A stretch of 64,000 nt of DNA from Agaricicola taiwanensis. GTDB taxonomy: Bacteria; Pseudomonadota; Alphaproteobacteria; Rhizobiales; Methylopilaceae. Below, one piece after another: positions 45,118 through 55,215 of this stretch (positions within the stretch are counted from its first letter, which is position 1; every line of letters begins with the position of its first letter). The notes beneath the pieces were generated by a model that saw only the letters and a list, made by a program, of their open reading frames with translations, did not search any database and was not told the DNA's origin. Position numbers and translations under genes: made by a program. The stretch lies in the NCBI RefSeq assembly GCF_014635245.1, contig NZ_BMCP01000004.1, positions 124,001 through 188,000 of the forward strand, read 5' to 3'.

Positions 45118-45755
45118 GCCGGCGCGGCCGCCTGCTGTGCTCCTTTGCGGCAGCCATCGCTTTGGGGCTGTGCGCTTCCGCCTTTGCTTTCGAGCTTCCG
45201 GCCGATCGGCCTGTTCGCGAGGAAGGGCTCTGGCTGATGGATCAGACGGGCACGATCAGCGACGGGGAAACCACGATCGAGGTCCAGAAGATCTGGAATA
45301 TCTGTCTCGATTCAAAGGCCGACCGCGCCCTGCATGAGCTTGACGTGCGAGAGCAGCAGGCGAGCGTCGCCGGTCTGAACGAAACCTGTGAGGAGCCGAA
45401 GCCGGCGCTTTCGGGCAATGTCCTTTCCTGGGCGATGCACTGCCGCGGGCCGTCTCCCATCGAGGACAAGATCGGAAAAACCGATATCCGACACGCCACC
45501 ACCTTCGTGAGCGGCCGTGAGACGGCGGCCGAGATCGTCATTATCAATCGCGACAATCTCGTGCAGAGCCATGGCCGATTCCTCACGCGCATGGAGCGCC
45601 GTGGCACCTGCGACAGCGGATTGAAGCCGGGCGACATGATGCTGATGCATTGGCGGGTCAACGGCGAGGAAACGCTGAAGGCTCGCCAAAGCCGAAACAT
45701 CTATGACGAGATCGAGCATCAGAAGGCATTCACGGCATCCCGGCTGGCCCGGTAA
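45114..45755 (+). CDS. DUF3617-like secreted protein, paralogue of the upstream gene
   Basis: A 213-residue protein from a GTG start within a GTGA overlap, with a signal peptide (LLCSFAAAIALGLCASAFAF). Shared features with the preceding gene are (E/Y)ELP.D.P.R..GLW at the mature start, then ICLDSKADRALHELDVRE (compare CLGPSSDRALHELEILRN), an LSGNV segment and a late CDSGLKPGDMM (compare CPANLKPGDFL). The four conserved cysteines suggest two disulfides. The pair arose by tandem duplication and is co-translated. Function unknown. Confidence 0.75.
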   Translation: MSRRGRLLCSFAAAIALGLCASAFAFELPADRPVREEGLWLMDQTGTISDGETTIEVQKIWNICLDSKADRALHELDVREQQASVAGLNETCEEPKPALSGNVLSWAMHCRGPSPIEDKIGKTDIRHATTFVSGRETAAEIVIINRDNLVQSHGRFLTRMERRGTCDSGLKPGDMMLMHWRVNGEETLKARQSRNIYDEIEHQKAFTASRLAR

Positions 45756-45790
45756 TCAGCCGAACGGTGGGCAGCGCCGCTCCTGGGCTT

Positions 45791-46777
45791 CTACCGCCGC
45801 TTTGATTGGCGGGTCGCTTCGGCGATGGTTTCGATGTCATTGGTCATGATGCCACCGCTATATCCGGCGAGGAGCCGGGCGAGGTCATCCGGCGTGTCGA
45901 TCCCGCTCGAAAAATCACCGCCATGGTAAGGGCCGATCACAAACACGCCGCTCCCGGCAGATTCCGTGCGGCATAGGAAGCGATCGGGCCAACCCCACAA
46001 CCATGGGGCAACATTGATCGGCACATAGACGATGGTGTTTCGGCAAGCTCCCGGCACCACACCCGTCCAGCCATAGCCGATATAGGAGAGGAGGCATGCC
46101 TTCAGCGTCTCGCGGGACATGGTTCTGATGTTCGGCAGCGCGTCGCGCAGGGCAGCGATGGGCGCATTGCCGCCATAGACCATGAGTCGTGCGCGGCGTT
46201 CGGCTGGCAGCGTCTCCAATGCCTGGGCGAGAAGTTGGCCTTCCCTCGGATCGTTGCTCTTGATGTTGATCAGAAAGCGCTTGTCGGGAAAATCCGTCAG
46301 CACCTCTTCCAGCGAGGGCACCAGCCCGACGCCCTTTCCACGAAACGGGAAACTCCTGCCGCCGTCGGCGGTGTAACCGTAGCCGATATCGAGCTTCTTC
46401 AACGCCTCCATCGTGTGTTCACGCGTGACGCCGTGCCCCTCGGTGCGGCAATCCACGGTCCAGTCGTGAAAAACGGCGAATGCGCCATCGGTTGTCGGAT
46501 GCACGTCGATCTCGACGATATCGGCCCCGGCCTCTAAGCTCGCGCGCATGGATGCAATCGTGTTTTCAAGAAAGTCATGCGTCGGCGGCAACATTCGAGA
46601 GGCCGTGCAGGTATCGTTCTTCAGGTCGCGCGTATCGAACCGCTGAGCAATACCACGGTGCGCGAGGAGAACAGGCGCGCCGACCTTTTGGACCGCAAGC
46701 AGATTGGTGTTGTTGAGGAAGACGAATGCCGAGAAAATCAGCAGACCCACCGATAAAAATCGCAGAAATCTTCGCAT
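45791..46777 (-). CDS. Glycerophosphodiester phosphodiesterase family protein
   Basis: About 328 residues. A membrane anchor or uncleaved signal (FLRFLSVGLLIFSAFVFLNN) begins at the ATG used here; a nine-residue upstream extension is rejected. The GDPD barrel follows with LLAHRGIAQRFDTRD, ENTIASMRASLEAGADIVEI, DVHPTTDGAFAVFHDWTVDC and TEGHG, which supply the catalytic histidines and metal-binding Glu/Asp. It hydrolyses glycerophosphodiesters from phospholipid turnover at the periplasmic face. It is divergent from the BCCT transporter gene with 330 bp between starts. Confidence 0.9.
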   Translation of the reverse strand: MRRFLRFLSVGLLIFSAFVFLNNTNLLAVQKVGAPVLLAHRGIAQRFDTRDLKNDTCTASRMLPPTHDFLENTIASMRASLEAGADIVEIDVHPTTDGAFAVFHDWTVDCRTEGHGVTREHTMEALKKLDIGYGYTADGGRSFPFRGKGVGLVPSLEEVLTDFPDKRFLINIKSNDPREGQLLAQALETLPAERRARLMVYGGNAPIAALRDALPNIRTMSRETLKACLLSYIGYGWTGVVPGACRNTIVYVPINVAPWLWGWPDRFLCRTESAGSGVFVIGPYHGGDFSSGIDTPDDLARLLAGYSGGIMTNDIETIAEATRQSKRR

Positions 46778-47107
46778 GAATCCTCTCGCGTTCAGCGACG
46801 ACATCAGCGTCCAGAACTGGCCAGGTAACAGGTTTCAAAGATTCAGGCTGGGCGCAACGGCGTGGCATCGGCGCATCGCCGCCTAAAATTCGCCATGGGT
46901 TGCACATCTCGGCCACATTGTTATGGATAGGGTCTTCGCGGTCGCGCCTCCTGTGCCGGCCACTCAATTCACGCGGGTGGCGCCCCGTGGCGGAACCGGT
47001 TCACGTTCCGAGGGCACATCATCCGCCGTCCGACGATGCAATGGATTTCGCGCTGCCCGTACACTGTGGCCCGAGAACATCCCAGTCGGCAGCAATTCAG
47101 TGGTTCT
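46778..47107. other. 330-bp gene-free stretch between the GDPD and BetT-like genes
   Basis: It holds the divergent upstream regions of both genes. Apart from GC-rich, weakly symmetrical segments near 46980-47010, I see no recognisable promoter, operator or small gene. Confidence 0.4.
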
Positions 47108-49093
47108 ATGACCCAGACCATCAACAAGCCCGTCTTTTTCATCTCCAGCGCCATCATCATCGCGATGGCGCTGATCGGCACCCTGTTTCCGCAAGGCGCG
47201 GAGCACATCTTCTCTGCCGCCCAGGCCTTCATATTGGAGGCCTTTGGGTGGTTTTATCTCCTCGCCGTCGGCATTTTCGTCTTCGTTGTGCTCTTTCTCG
47301 CGATGAGCCGCTATGGCAACCTGAAGCTGGGGCCAGACGAGGCGGAGCCGGACTATTCCTATCTCTCCTGGCTCGCCATGCTGTTCGCGGCGGGCATGGG
47401 CATCGGCATCATGTTCTATGGTGTGGCCGAGCCGATCCTGCATTATTCCGCGCCGCCGGAGGCCACGCCGCGCAGCTTCGACGCCGCGCGCCAGGCCATG
47501 GCCATCACCTACTTCCACTGGGGCATCCACGCCTGGGCCATCTATGCCATCGTCGGCCTGTCGCTGGCCTATTTCTCATTTCGCTACAACCTGCCGCTGA
47601 CAACCCGCTCCGGGCTCTATCCGCTGATCAAGGAACGCATCAACGGGCCCGTCGGCCACGCGGTCGATATCTCCGCCATCTGCGGCACGCTCTTCGGCAT
47701 CGCCACCTCGCTCGGCCTTGGCGTGCTCCAGATCAACGCCGGGCTCAACTACCTGCTCGACGTGCCGCAGACGCCCTACGTCCAGGTGGGGCTCATCGCC
47801 GTGGTCACGGTCCTGGCCACCATCTCGGTCGTGTCCGGGCTCGATGTCGGCATCCGCCGCCTGTCGGAAGGCAATCTCATCCTGGCGGTCACGCTCATGC
47901 TGTTCGTGCTGGTGGTGGGACCGACGGAGTTCCTGTTCCGCGCCTTCGTGCAGAACATCGGCACCTATCTCGACACTTTCCTCGATCGCACCTTCCGGCT
48001 CTATGCCTATGAGCCGCGCGACTGGGTGTCGGACTGGACGCTGTTCTACTGGGCCTGGTGGATTTCCTGGTCGCCCTTCGTCGGCATGTTCATCGCCCGC
48101 ATCTCGCGCGGCCGCACCGTGCGGGAGTTCGTGGTGGGCGTGCTCTTCGTGCCGGCCACCTTCACCTTCTTCTGGATGACGGTGTTCGGCAACACGGCGA
48201 TCTCGCTGGACATGGGCGTGGTCAATGGCGCCATTTCCCAGGCCGTGGGCGACGATATTTCGGTGGCGCTGTTCCGCTTCTTTGAATATCTGCCCTGGTC
48301 GGCGCTCACCTCCACCCTCGGCATCCTCCTGGTGGCGGTGTTCTTCGTCACCTCGTCGGACTCAGGTTCCATGGTGATCGACACCATCGCCGCCGGCGGC
48401 ACGACGGAGACGCCCGTCTGGCAACGCATCTACTGGTGCAGTCTGGAAGGCATCACGGCGGCCCTGCTGCTGCTTGCGGGCGGGCTCACGGCGCTGCAGA
48501 CCATGACGCTGATCAGCGCGCTGCCCTTTACGATCATTCTTCTGCTCTTTGCCGTCAGTCTGCTGCTCGGCATGCAGGCGGATATGGCGCGCCAAACCGA
48601 GCATCGTCAGGCCCAGCCCGCCATTCCGCGGCGCGAGGCTACCTGGCAGCAGCGCCTCACGGCCATTCTGCATGAGCCGACGAAAGCCGAGATCACGGGC
48701 TTCATCGATCGTGTGGTGGCGCCGGCGCTCCAGGATGTCCATGCCGAGTTCACCCGGCGCGGGCTTGCCTCCACCTACGAGCAAAGCGAGGAGGATGGCA
48801 GCCCGACGCTGACGGTCCTTGCCGAGAACACGCGCAACTTCGTCTATGGCGTAACCCCGGTGCGTCAACTCGGCATTGCCATGTCGGCGGCGGATGTGAC
48901 CGGGCCGGAGGGCAGGCGCCCGCAGAGCTGGTCGGCCCGCACCGTCTTTTCCGACGGCAGTCGCGGCTATGATGTCGCCGGCTTTACCAAGGAAGAGATC
49001 CTGGCCGATGTGCTGGCGCAGTTCGAGCGCTATCAGATCCTCACCAACGCCAGAAGCACCCAGCTTTACGCGGCCTCGCCCGATCCGGCGTGA
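47108..49093 (+). CDS. betT: BCCT-family transporter, BetT type (choline/betaine)
   Basis: About 661 residues. Twelve membrane helices carry the BCCT signatures GMGIGIMFYGVAEPILHY and WTLFYWAWWISWSPFVGMFI followed by ARISRGRTVREF, whose tryptophans line the quaternary-ammonium site. A cytoplasmic C-terminal domain of about 150 residues (EITGFIDRVVAPALQDVHAE onward) is the BetT-type extension used for osmotic control. It probably imports choline, with glycine betaine or ectoine as alternatives; no bet biosynthetic genes are adjacent. The start is MTQTINKPVF because upstream residues are unlike the family. Confidence 0.9.
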   Translation: MTQTINKPVFFISSAIIIAMALIGTLFPQGAEHIFSAAQAFILEAFGWFYLLAVGIFVFVVLFLAMSRYGNLKLGPDEAEPDYSYLSWLAMLFAAGMGIGIMFYGVAEPILHYSAPPEATPRSFDAARQAMAITYFHWGIHAWAIYAIVGLSLAYFSFRYNLPLTTRSGLYPLIKERINGPVGHAVDISAICGTLFGIATSLGLGVLQINAGLNYLLDVPQTPYVQVGLIAVVTVLATISVVSGLDVGIRRLSEGNLILAVTLMLFVLVVGPTEFLFRAFVQNIGTYLDTFLDRTFRLYAYEPRDWVSDWTLFYWAWWISWSPFVGMFIARISRGRTVREFVVGVLFVPATFTFFWMTVFGNTAISLDMGVVNGAISQAVGDDISVALFRFFEYLPWSALTSTLGILLVAVFFVTSSDSGSMVIDTIAAGGTTETPVWQRIYWCSLEGITAALLLLAGGLTALQTMTLISALPFTIILLLFAVSLLLGMQADMARQTEHRQAQPAIPRREATWQQRLTAILHEPTKAEITGFIDRVVAPALQDVHAEFTRRGLASTYEQSEEDGSPTLTVLAENTRNFVYGVTPVRQLGIAMSAADVTGPEGRRPQSWSARTVFSDGSRGYDVAGFTKEEILADVLAQFERYQILTNARSTQLYAASPDPA

Positions 49094-49110
49094 GGCTGTT
49101 GGGCTTCACC

Positions 49111-49141
49111 CGTCATGCTCACCCTTGTGGCGAGCATGACG
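49111..49141. repeat. Short palindromic repeat, copy 3 (family A, diverged)
   Basis: CGTCATGCTC pairs with GAGCATGACG, and an inner CC/GG extends the stem around a CTTGT loop; one A/C pair is mismatched. The CTTGTGGCGAGCAT part is identical to copy 2. It begins 17 bp after the betT-like gene's stop. Confidence 0.65.
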
Positions 49142-49176
49142 GAATGCGGAGCGGGTGCTTGAGCCTCGAGCAACCA

Positions 49177-49788
49177 TCAGCGCGCCACCACGGCCGCCGC
49201 CGCGCCGGCCATGACGAGGCTTGACGCCCGGTTCGCCAGTTTCATGGAGTGGGGCGAGGTGAAGAAACGCCGTGCCCGCGCCGCCGTAACGGCATAGGCC
49301 GTGAAGACGCTGAAGATGGTGGTGACGATAATACCGGCGAGTTCCGCAGCGCCCACCAGTGTCAGGTGCTGCAGGTCCACCAGCGTCGGCAGCAGTGCCA
49401 GGAAGAACACCACTGCTTTGGGATTGCCGAGATTGACCGCAAGGCCGGTGAGATAGAGCTTCGCCAGGCTATCGGGCGTCTCATCCACGGCCTTGGCCTC
49501 ACCCACCGGCGCCTTCCACAGCTTCCAGGCCATGTAGAGCAGATAGGCCACACCGGCATATTTGATGACGAGGAACAGCGTGGAAAAGGTCTGCGCCAGA
49601 GCGGCAAGGCCGGTCGCTGCCAGCGTGAACCAGGTCAGCGAGCCGGTGGCAAAGCCGGCGGTATAGGCCGGCGCGCCCCGGATGCCCTTGGCCAGCACCC
49701 GCGCCACGAGCGCGGTGACACCAGGGCCGGGCAGGGCAACGACCGCGAAGTAGGCAGCGGCGAAGAGGAGGAGGGAGGAGAGGGGCAT
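49177..49788 (-). CDS. LysE-family amino acid exporter
   Basis: A 203-residue protein with about six membrane helices. The family N-terminal signature LLFAAAYFAVVALPGPGVTA (compare ...PGP...), then GAPAYTAGFATGSLTWFTL, IKYAGVAYLLYMAWKLWK and LTGLAVNLGNPKAVVFFLAL, define the RhtB/LysE group. These export lysine, threonine or other amino acids from the cytoplasm. No regulator gene (such as LysG) is adjacent. It is convergent with the BetT-like gene, with a REP-type repeat in the gap. Confidence 0.9.
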   Translation of the reverse strand: MPLSSLLLFAAAYFAVVALPGPGVTALVARVLAKGIRGAPAYTAGFATGSLTWFTLAATGLAALAQTFSTLFLVIKYAGVAYLLYMAWKLWKAPVGEAKAVDETPDSLAKLYLTGLAVNLGNPKAVVFFLALLPTLVDLQHLTLVGAAELAGIIVTTIFSVFTAYAVTAARARRFFTSPHSMKLANRASSLVMAGAAAAVVAR

Positions 49789-49820
49789 GTGAATGTCGCT
49801 TAGGGCTGGGAGCTATAAGC

Positions 49821-50543
49821 TCAAGCCATATACTGCCCGCCATTGGCCGTCAGCGTCGAGCCGGTCACAAACCCCGCCAGATCACTCGCCAGATAGACCA
49901 CCGCCGCCGCGATCTCTTCCGCCTGGCCCAGCCGGCCCACCGGGATGGCGCTCACGATCTTGGTCAGCACCGGTTCGGGCACGGCGGCCACCATTTCGGT
50001 GTTGATGTAGCCGGGGCAGATGCAGTTGACGGTCACGCCCTTGCCGGCGTTTTCCTGGGCCAGCGCCTTGGTAAAGCCGATGACGCCGGCTTTCGCGGCG
50101 GAATAGTTGGTCTGACCCATCTGGCCCTTCTGGCCGTTGATGGAGGAGATGTTGATGATGCGGCCGTGGCCGCGGGCGCGCATGCCCTCGATGAGGGGGC
50201 GCGTCATGGTGAACATGCTGTCCAGATTGGTGCGCATGACCTCCTGCCACTGCGTGAAGGTCATCTTGTGGAACATGCCGTCGCGGGTGATGCCGGCGTT
50301 GTTGACGAGGACCGAGACGGGGCCAAGCTCGGCCTCGACCTTGGCGATGCCGGCGGCGCAGCCCGCCTCGTCGGCGACGTCCCATTTGAACACGGCGATG
50401 CCGTGTTGGTCGCGGAAGGCGTTGGCCTTCTCATCGTTGCCGCAGTAATTGGCGGCAACGGTGTAGCCGGCTTCCTTCAATGCAATGCAGATCGCCGCGC
50501 CGATTCCGCGCGTGCCACCCGTGACGAGCGCCACCTTGGCCAT
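49821..50543 (-). CDS. phbB: Acetoacetyl-CoA reductase
   Basis: A 240-residue short-chain dehydrogenase from the ATG of MAKVALVTGGTRGIGAAICI. The NADP-binding glycine motif, NAGITRDGMFHKMTFTQW and the catalytic Tyr/Lys in TNYSAAKAGVIGFTKALA are present, and the ending GSTLTANGGQYMA is the PhaB type. It reduces acetoacetyl-CoA to (R)-3-hydroxybutyryl-CoA for polyhydroxybutyrate. It lies 180 bp downstream of phbA on the same strand, probably in one transcript. Confidence 0.96.
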   Translation of the reverse strand: MAKVALVTGGTRGIGAAICIALKEAGYTVAANYCGNDEKANAFRDQHGIAVFKWDVADEAGCAAGIAKVEAELGPVSVLVNNAGITRDGMFHKMTFTQWQEVMRTNLDSMFTMTRPLIEGMRARGHGRIINISSINGQKGQMGQTNYSAAKAGVIGFTKALAQENAGKGVTVNCICPGYINTEMVAAVPEPVLTKIVSAIPVGRLGQAEEIAAAVVYLASDLAGFVTGSTLTANGGQYMA

Positions 50544-50723
50544 GCACAAACTCCCCCTCATAAGTGCCGAGCTCTCACGCTTGTTGGCGATTCGGCCCGG
50601 TCTGTCGATTGTTACATGCGGAAGTATCAAGACCCTCCCGCATGCAACCTTAGTATAGGGCCAAAACCGCTCAGGCCGCAGTCAATTTCGCTCGGGGTTT
50701 AGAGGGCCAGCATGACGGTTTCG

Positions 50724-52196
<1,473 letters not shown>

Positions 52197-52240
52197 TCAG
52201 CCAAATATCCTTTCCGGGATATGCGGAATGCAAAGGGGGA

Positions 52241-52260
52241 TGATTATGGTGCCACAATCA
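52241..52260. promoter_or_regulatory. Imperfect dyad in the phbA-phaR intergenic region
   Basis: TGATTATGGT and GCCACAATCA match in 8 of 10 arm positions (TGATT-TGG / CCA-AATCA). The location between phbA and phaR suits a PhaR or autoregulatory operator. The assignment is by position only. Confidence 0.4.
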
Positions 52261-52338
52261 AGAGGAAGCGCACCGGCTGTGGCGCGCGCAGTCTCCTGAT
52301 CAATCGCGATGCGGTAGGTGTTCCTGCCCATAAAATCA

Positions 52339-52350
52339 TCATCATGATGA
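52339..52350. promoter_or_regulatory. Perfect 12-bp dyad upstream of phaR
   Basis: TCATCATGATGA is fully palindromic and lies about 90 bp before the phaR start. It may be an operator or a chance low-complexity run. Confidence 0.3.
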
Positions 52351-52437
52351 AAGGGTGACAGGTGCACCGCAATAGTCTTATCGTGGCTTTTTAGAGACCG
52401 TCTCAAGTGCCGTCAGACCTCCTGAGAAGCGACCCGG

Positions 52438-53013
52438 ATGAGCAAAGAGCCTGAACCCATCACCATCAAGAAATACGCCAACCGGCGCCTCTACAACACC
52501 GGTACCAGCACCTATGTGACGCTCGAAGATCTGGCGGTCATGGTGAAGAATGGCGAGGAGTTCGTCGTGGTGGACGCCAAGAGCGGCGAGGACATCACCC
52601 GCTCAGTGCTGACGCAGATCATCTTCGAGCAAGAGGGCAAGGGCACCAATCTCCTGCCGATCACCTTCCTGCGCCAACTCATCCGCTTCTATGGCGACAG
52701 CATGCAGGCGCTGGTGCCGTCCTATCTCGATATGTCCATTGCATCCCTGACCCGGGAGCAGGCGCGGTTGCGCTCGCAGATGGGCACGGCTTTTGGCGGT
52801 GCACCCTTCGCATCCATGGAGGAGCAGGTGCGGGCCAATATGGCCATGTTCGAAAAGGCCTTCCGCGTGTTCTCGCCGTTCCAGGCCGGGGCGAACCAGC
52901 CGGCTGCCAGCGAAAGCCCTGCGGAGACCGGCAGCGAGATCGACGATCTCAAGAAGGAGATCGCCGCCATGAAGGACAAGATCGACAAGCTGGCCACGCC
53001 CAGCAAGGGCTGA
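52438..53013 (+). CDS. phaR: Polyhydroxyalkanoate synthesis regulator PhaR
   Basis: A 191-residue protein. The N-terminal DNA-binding region TIKKYANRRLYNTGTSTYVT, then LEDLAVMVKNGEEFVVVDAK and SGEDITRSVLTQIIFEQE, is the PHB accumulation regulatory domain. A helical C-terminus follows with an EIDDLKKEIAAMKDKIDKLA coiled coil. PhaR represses phasin and other PHB genes and is released when it binds PHB granules. It is divergent from phbA across a 529-bp region with two candidate operators. Confidence 0.96.
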   Translation: MSKEPEPITIKKYANRRLYNTGTSTYVTLEDLAVMVKNGEEFVVVDAKSGEDITRSVLTQIIFEQEGKGTNLLPITFLRQLIRFYGDSMQALVPSYLDMSIASLTREQARLRSQMGTAFGGAPFASMEEQVRANMAMFEKAFRVFSPFQAGANQPAASESPAETGSEIDDLKKEIAAMKDKIDKLATPSKG

Positions 53014-53016
53014 CCC

Positions 53017-53871
53017 TCAAAGGCCAAGGCGGCGGCGGATGCCGGCAGGGCTCTCGCCCGCCTCGCGCAGCGAGCGCAGACTGGCCGAGCCGATGCTTTT
53101 GGAGAGCTTGCGGCCCTCCTCATCCAGCACCAGCCGGTGGTGCCGGTAAAGCGGCGCCGGCAGCTCCAGCAGCACCTGCAGCAGCCGGTGGATCGCCGTG
53201 GCGTGGTAAAGATCCTGCCCGCGCACCACATGGGTGACGCGCTGCGCCGCATCGTCCAGCACCACGGAGAGATGATAGCTCGTCGGCACGTCGCGCCGGG
53301 CGATGACCACGTCTCCCCAGCGCGCGGGGTCGGCCAGGATATCGTGCATCGTGCCGTCCTCGGCGATCCCGGTCCAGGACAGCGGCCCGGTTTCCGCCAC
53401 GGCCCTTGCCATGTCCAGGCGCCAGAGGTGCGGTGCGCCGCCACCGAGGCGACGGAGACGTTCCGGCTCGACGATATGGCGGCAGGTGCCAGGATAAAGC
53501 GGGGAGCCATCGGGGTCACGCGGCCAGGAGGGGCCGCGACGGGCGACTTCGGCGCGGATCTCGCCGCGGGTGCAGAAACAGGGATAGACGAGCCGGCGCC
53601 TCTTCAGCGGCTGCAGCGCCTCCGCATGTTCCGCCACATGTTCCGACTGGCGCCGCACCGGCTCGGGCCAATCCAGTCCGAGCCAGCGGAGGTCGTGATA
53701 GATCGCCTCCTCGAAGGTGGGGCGGGAGCGTTCGGGGTCGATGTCCTCGATGCGCAGCAGGAAGCGGCCGCCCGCGGCGCGCGCCAGATCGGCATTGAGA
53801 AGCGCCGAATAGGCGTGACCGAGATGAAGGAAGCCGTTGGGGCTGGGCGCAAAGCGGAAGACGGATGTCAT
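53017..53871 (-). CDS. gluQ: Glutamyl-Q tRNA(Asp) synthetase
   Basis: About 284 residues from the ATG of MTSVFRFAPSPNGFLHLGHA, where HLGH is the HIGH motif. RIEDIDPERSRPTFEEAIYH follows, then a zinc site (YPCFCTRGEIR...TCRH) and a KMSKS variant (GRKLSKSIG). The anticodon-binding domain of full GluRS is absent, as expected for GluQRS. It glutamylates queuosine in tRNA-Asp. It is convergent with phaR, the stops being only a few bases apart. An upstream in-frame extension is non-conserved and rejected. Confidence 0.94.
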   Translation of the reverse strand: MTSVFRFAPSPNGFLHLGHAYSALLNADLARAAGGRFLLRIEDIDPERSRPTFEEAIYHDLRWLGLDWPEPVRRQSEHVAEHAEALQPLKRRRLVYPCFCTRGEIRAEVARRGPSWPRDPDGSPLYPGTCRHIVEPERLRRLGGGAPHLWRLDMARAVAETGPLSWTGIAEDGTMHDILADPARWGDVVIARRDVPTSYHLSVVLDDAAQRVTHVVRGQDLYHATAIHRLLQVLLELPAPLYRHHRLVLDEEGRKLSKSIGSASLRSLREAGESPAGIRRRLGL

Positions 53872-53985
53872 GACGCGGCGATGATAGGGGGGAGCGCATG
53901 TTTTTGCAGCCCGTCCCCGGCCAGACGAGACGGATGCACAGCTTTCGGATTTGCAGCGCGCCACGCGTCATGCATCCTCCCGGCC

Positions 53986-54612
53986 ATGACAGCCCACCGG
54001 ATGCCTCTCGCCGCCCTCATCTCGCTTGACCCCGCGCTTGCACCCCTTGCCGTGGCGGCCGGCGAACTGCCGGACCGGCGGATTGCACGGGGCTATGCGG
54101 GGCTCGCGTGGGTGATCATCGGCCAGCAGATCTCGGTTGCGGCGGCCCGCGCCATCCATGCCCGCTGCGAGACCGCGCTGAGCGCCATCACGGCGGAGGC
54201 GGTGGCCGGCGCCGATGACATGACCTTGAAAGCCGCGGGACTGTCGGGACCCAAGATCCGGGCGCTCAGGAGTGTCGCCGAGGCAGTCACTTCCGGCGCG
54301 CTTGATCTTGCAGGGCTTGCGGAACTTGAAGCGGATGAGGCCATCGCCCGCATGGTGGCGGTGAAGGGCATCGGCCCCTGGACGGCGGAGGTCTATCTTC
54401 TCTTCGCGCTGGAGCATCCGGATGTCTTTCCCGCCGGAGACCTTGCCCTCCAGGAGGCGGCGCGCATCGGTTTCGGGTTGGAGGCGCGCCCCTCACCGAA
54501 GGCGCTGCGGGAGCGGGCGGAGGTGTGGCGGCCCTACCGCGGCCTCGCGGCACGGCTCCTGTGGGCCTACTACCGCGTGGCGAAGCAGGGGCGGGATGCT
54601 ACGCCGGTGTGA
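53986..54612 (+). CDS. DNA-3-methyladenine glycosylase, AlkA-like HhH-GPD
   Basis: About 208 residues from the ATG of MTAHRMPLAALISLDPALAP. The helix-hairpin-helix motif and catalytic aspartate are in MVAVKGIGPWTAEVYLLFAL followed by EHPDVFPAGDLALQEAARIG. The N-terminal part (GLAWVIIGQQISVAAARAIH) is the usual HhH-GPD helical bundle without the AlkA N-terminal beta domain. It removes alkylated purines in base excision repair. A longer upstream frame is antisense to gluQ and rejected. Confidence 0.93.
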   Translation: MTAHRMPLAALISLDPALAPLAVAAGELPDRRIARGYAGLAWVIIGQQISVAAARAIHARCETALSAITAEAVAGADDMTLKAAGLSGPKIRALRSVAEAVTSGALDLAGLAELEADEAIARMVAVKGIGPWTAEVYLLFALEHPDVFPAGDLALQEAARIGFGLEARPSPKALRERAEVWRPYRGLAARLLWAYYRVAKQGRDATPV

Positions 54613-54700
54613 GCCTTGCGTGTTGCGCATGCGCAGCCACTTGGACTTTGCCTGCGGATCACGACATAGAAGACGACCTGCCTGCCCAAGGAGCCTTTCC

Positions 54701-55210
54701 ATGATCCGCCGCCTTCTCGTTCTTGCCCTGATGCTTGCCGGTTTTGCGCTGCCCGCCGCCGCGCAGGACGATCCGGAGCTCATCTTCAAGAAGAGCACCG
54801 TGTTCCGCCTGCTGTCGCCGGATGCGAAACTCGGCGTCTACGCCATCGATGACCCGCTGGTGGAGGGTGTGTCCTGCCATTTCACCCTGCCGGAGATCGG
54901 CGGCTGGAAGGGCTGGGCCGGCCTTGCGGAGGAGGTGTCCAACGCCTCGCTCGCCTGCCGGCAGATCGGCCCCATTAAATTCAAGGGCAAAATGGAGCAG
55001 GGCGAGGAGGCCTTCCGCCAGCGCCGCTCGCTGTTCTTCAAGAAGGTGCAGATCGTGCGCGGCTGCGATGCCAAGCGGAACGTCCTCGTCTATCTCATCT
55101 ACACCGACAGGCTGATCGAAGGATCTCCGGAGAATTCCACCTCCACCGTGCCCATCATGCCCTGGGGCGATCAGGAGCCCCAGCGCTGCGCCGACTTCCT
55201 GGAGGAGTGA
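54701..55210 (+). CDS. creA: CreA-family secreted protein
   Basis: A 169-residue protein with a signal peptide (RRLLVLALMLAGFALPAAAQ, then DDPELI). The mature part has the CreA pattern: KSTVFRLLSPDAKLGVYAID, DDPLVEGVSCHFTLPEIGGW, ASLACRQIGP and NVLVYLIYTDRLIEGSPENS. Two cysteines may form a disulfide. CreA is widespread and periplasmic, without a known function. AAGGAG precedes the ATG. It is followed by the esterase gene five bases after its stop. Confidence 0.9.
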   Translation: MIRRLLVLALMLAGFALPAAAQDDPELIFKKSTVFRLLSPDAKLGVYAIDDPLVEGVSCHFTLPEIGGWKGWAGLAEEVSNASLACRQIGPIKFKGKMEQGEEAFRQRRSLFFKKVQIVRGCDAKRNVLVYLIYTDRLIEGSPENSTSTVPIMPWGDQEPQRCADFLEE

Positions 55211-55215
55211 CACCG

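Noticed and set aside
46900-48012. 370-residue plus-strand frame overlapping the BetT-like gene
   Set aside because: His/Arg/Pro-rich translation; the overlapping frame contains an intact BCCT transporter.
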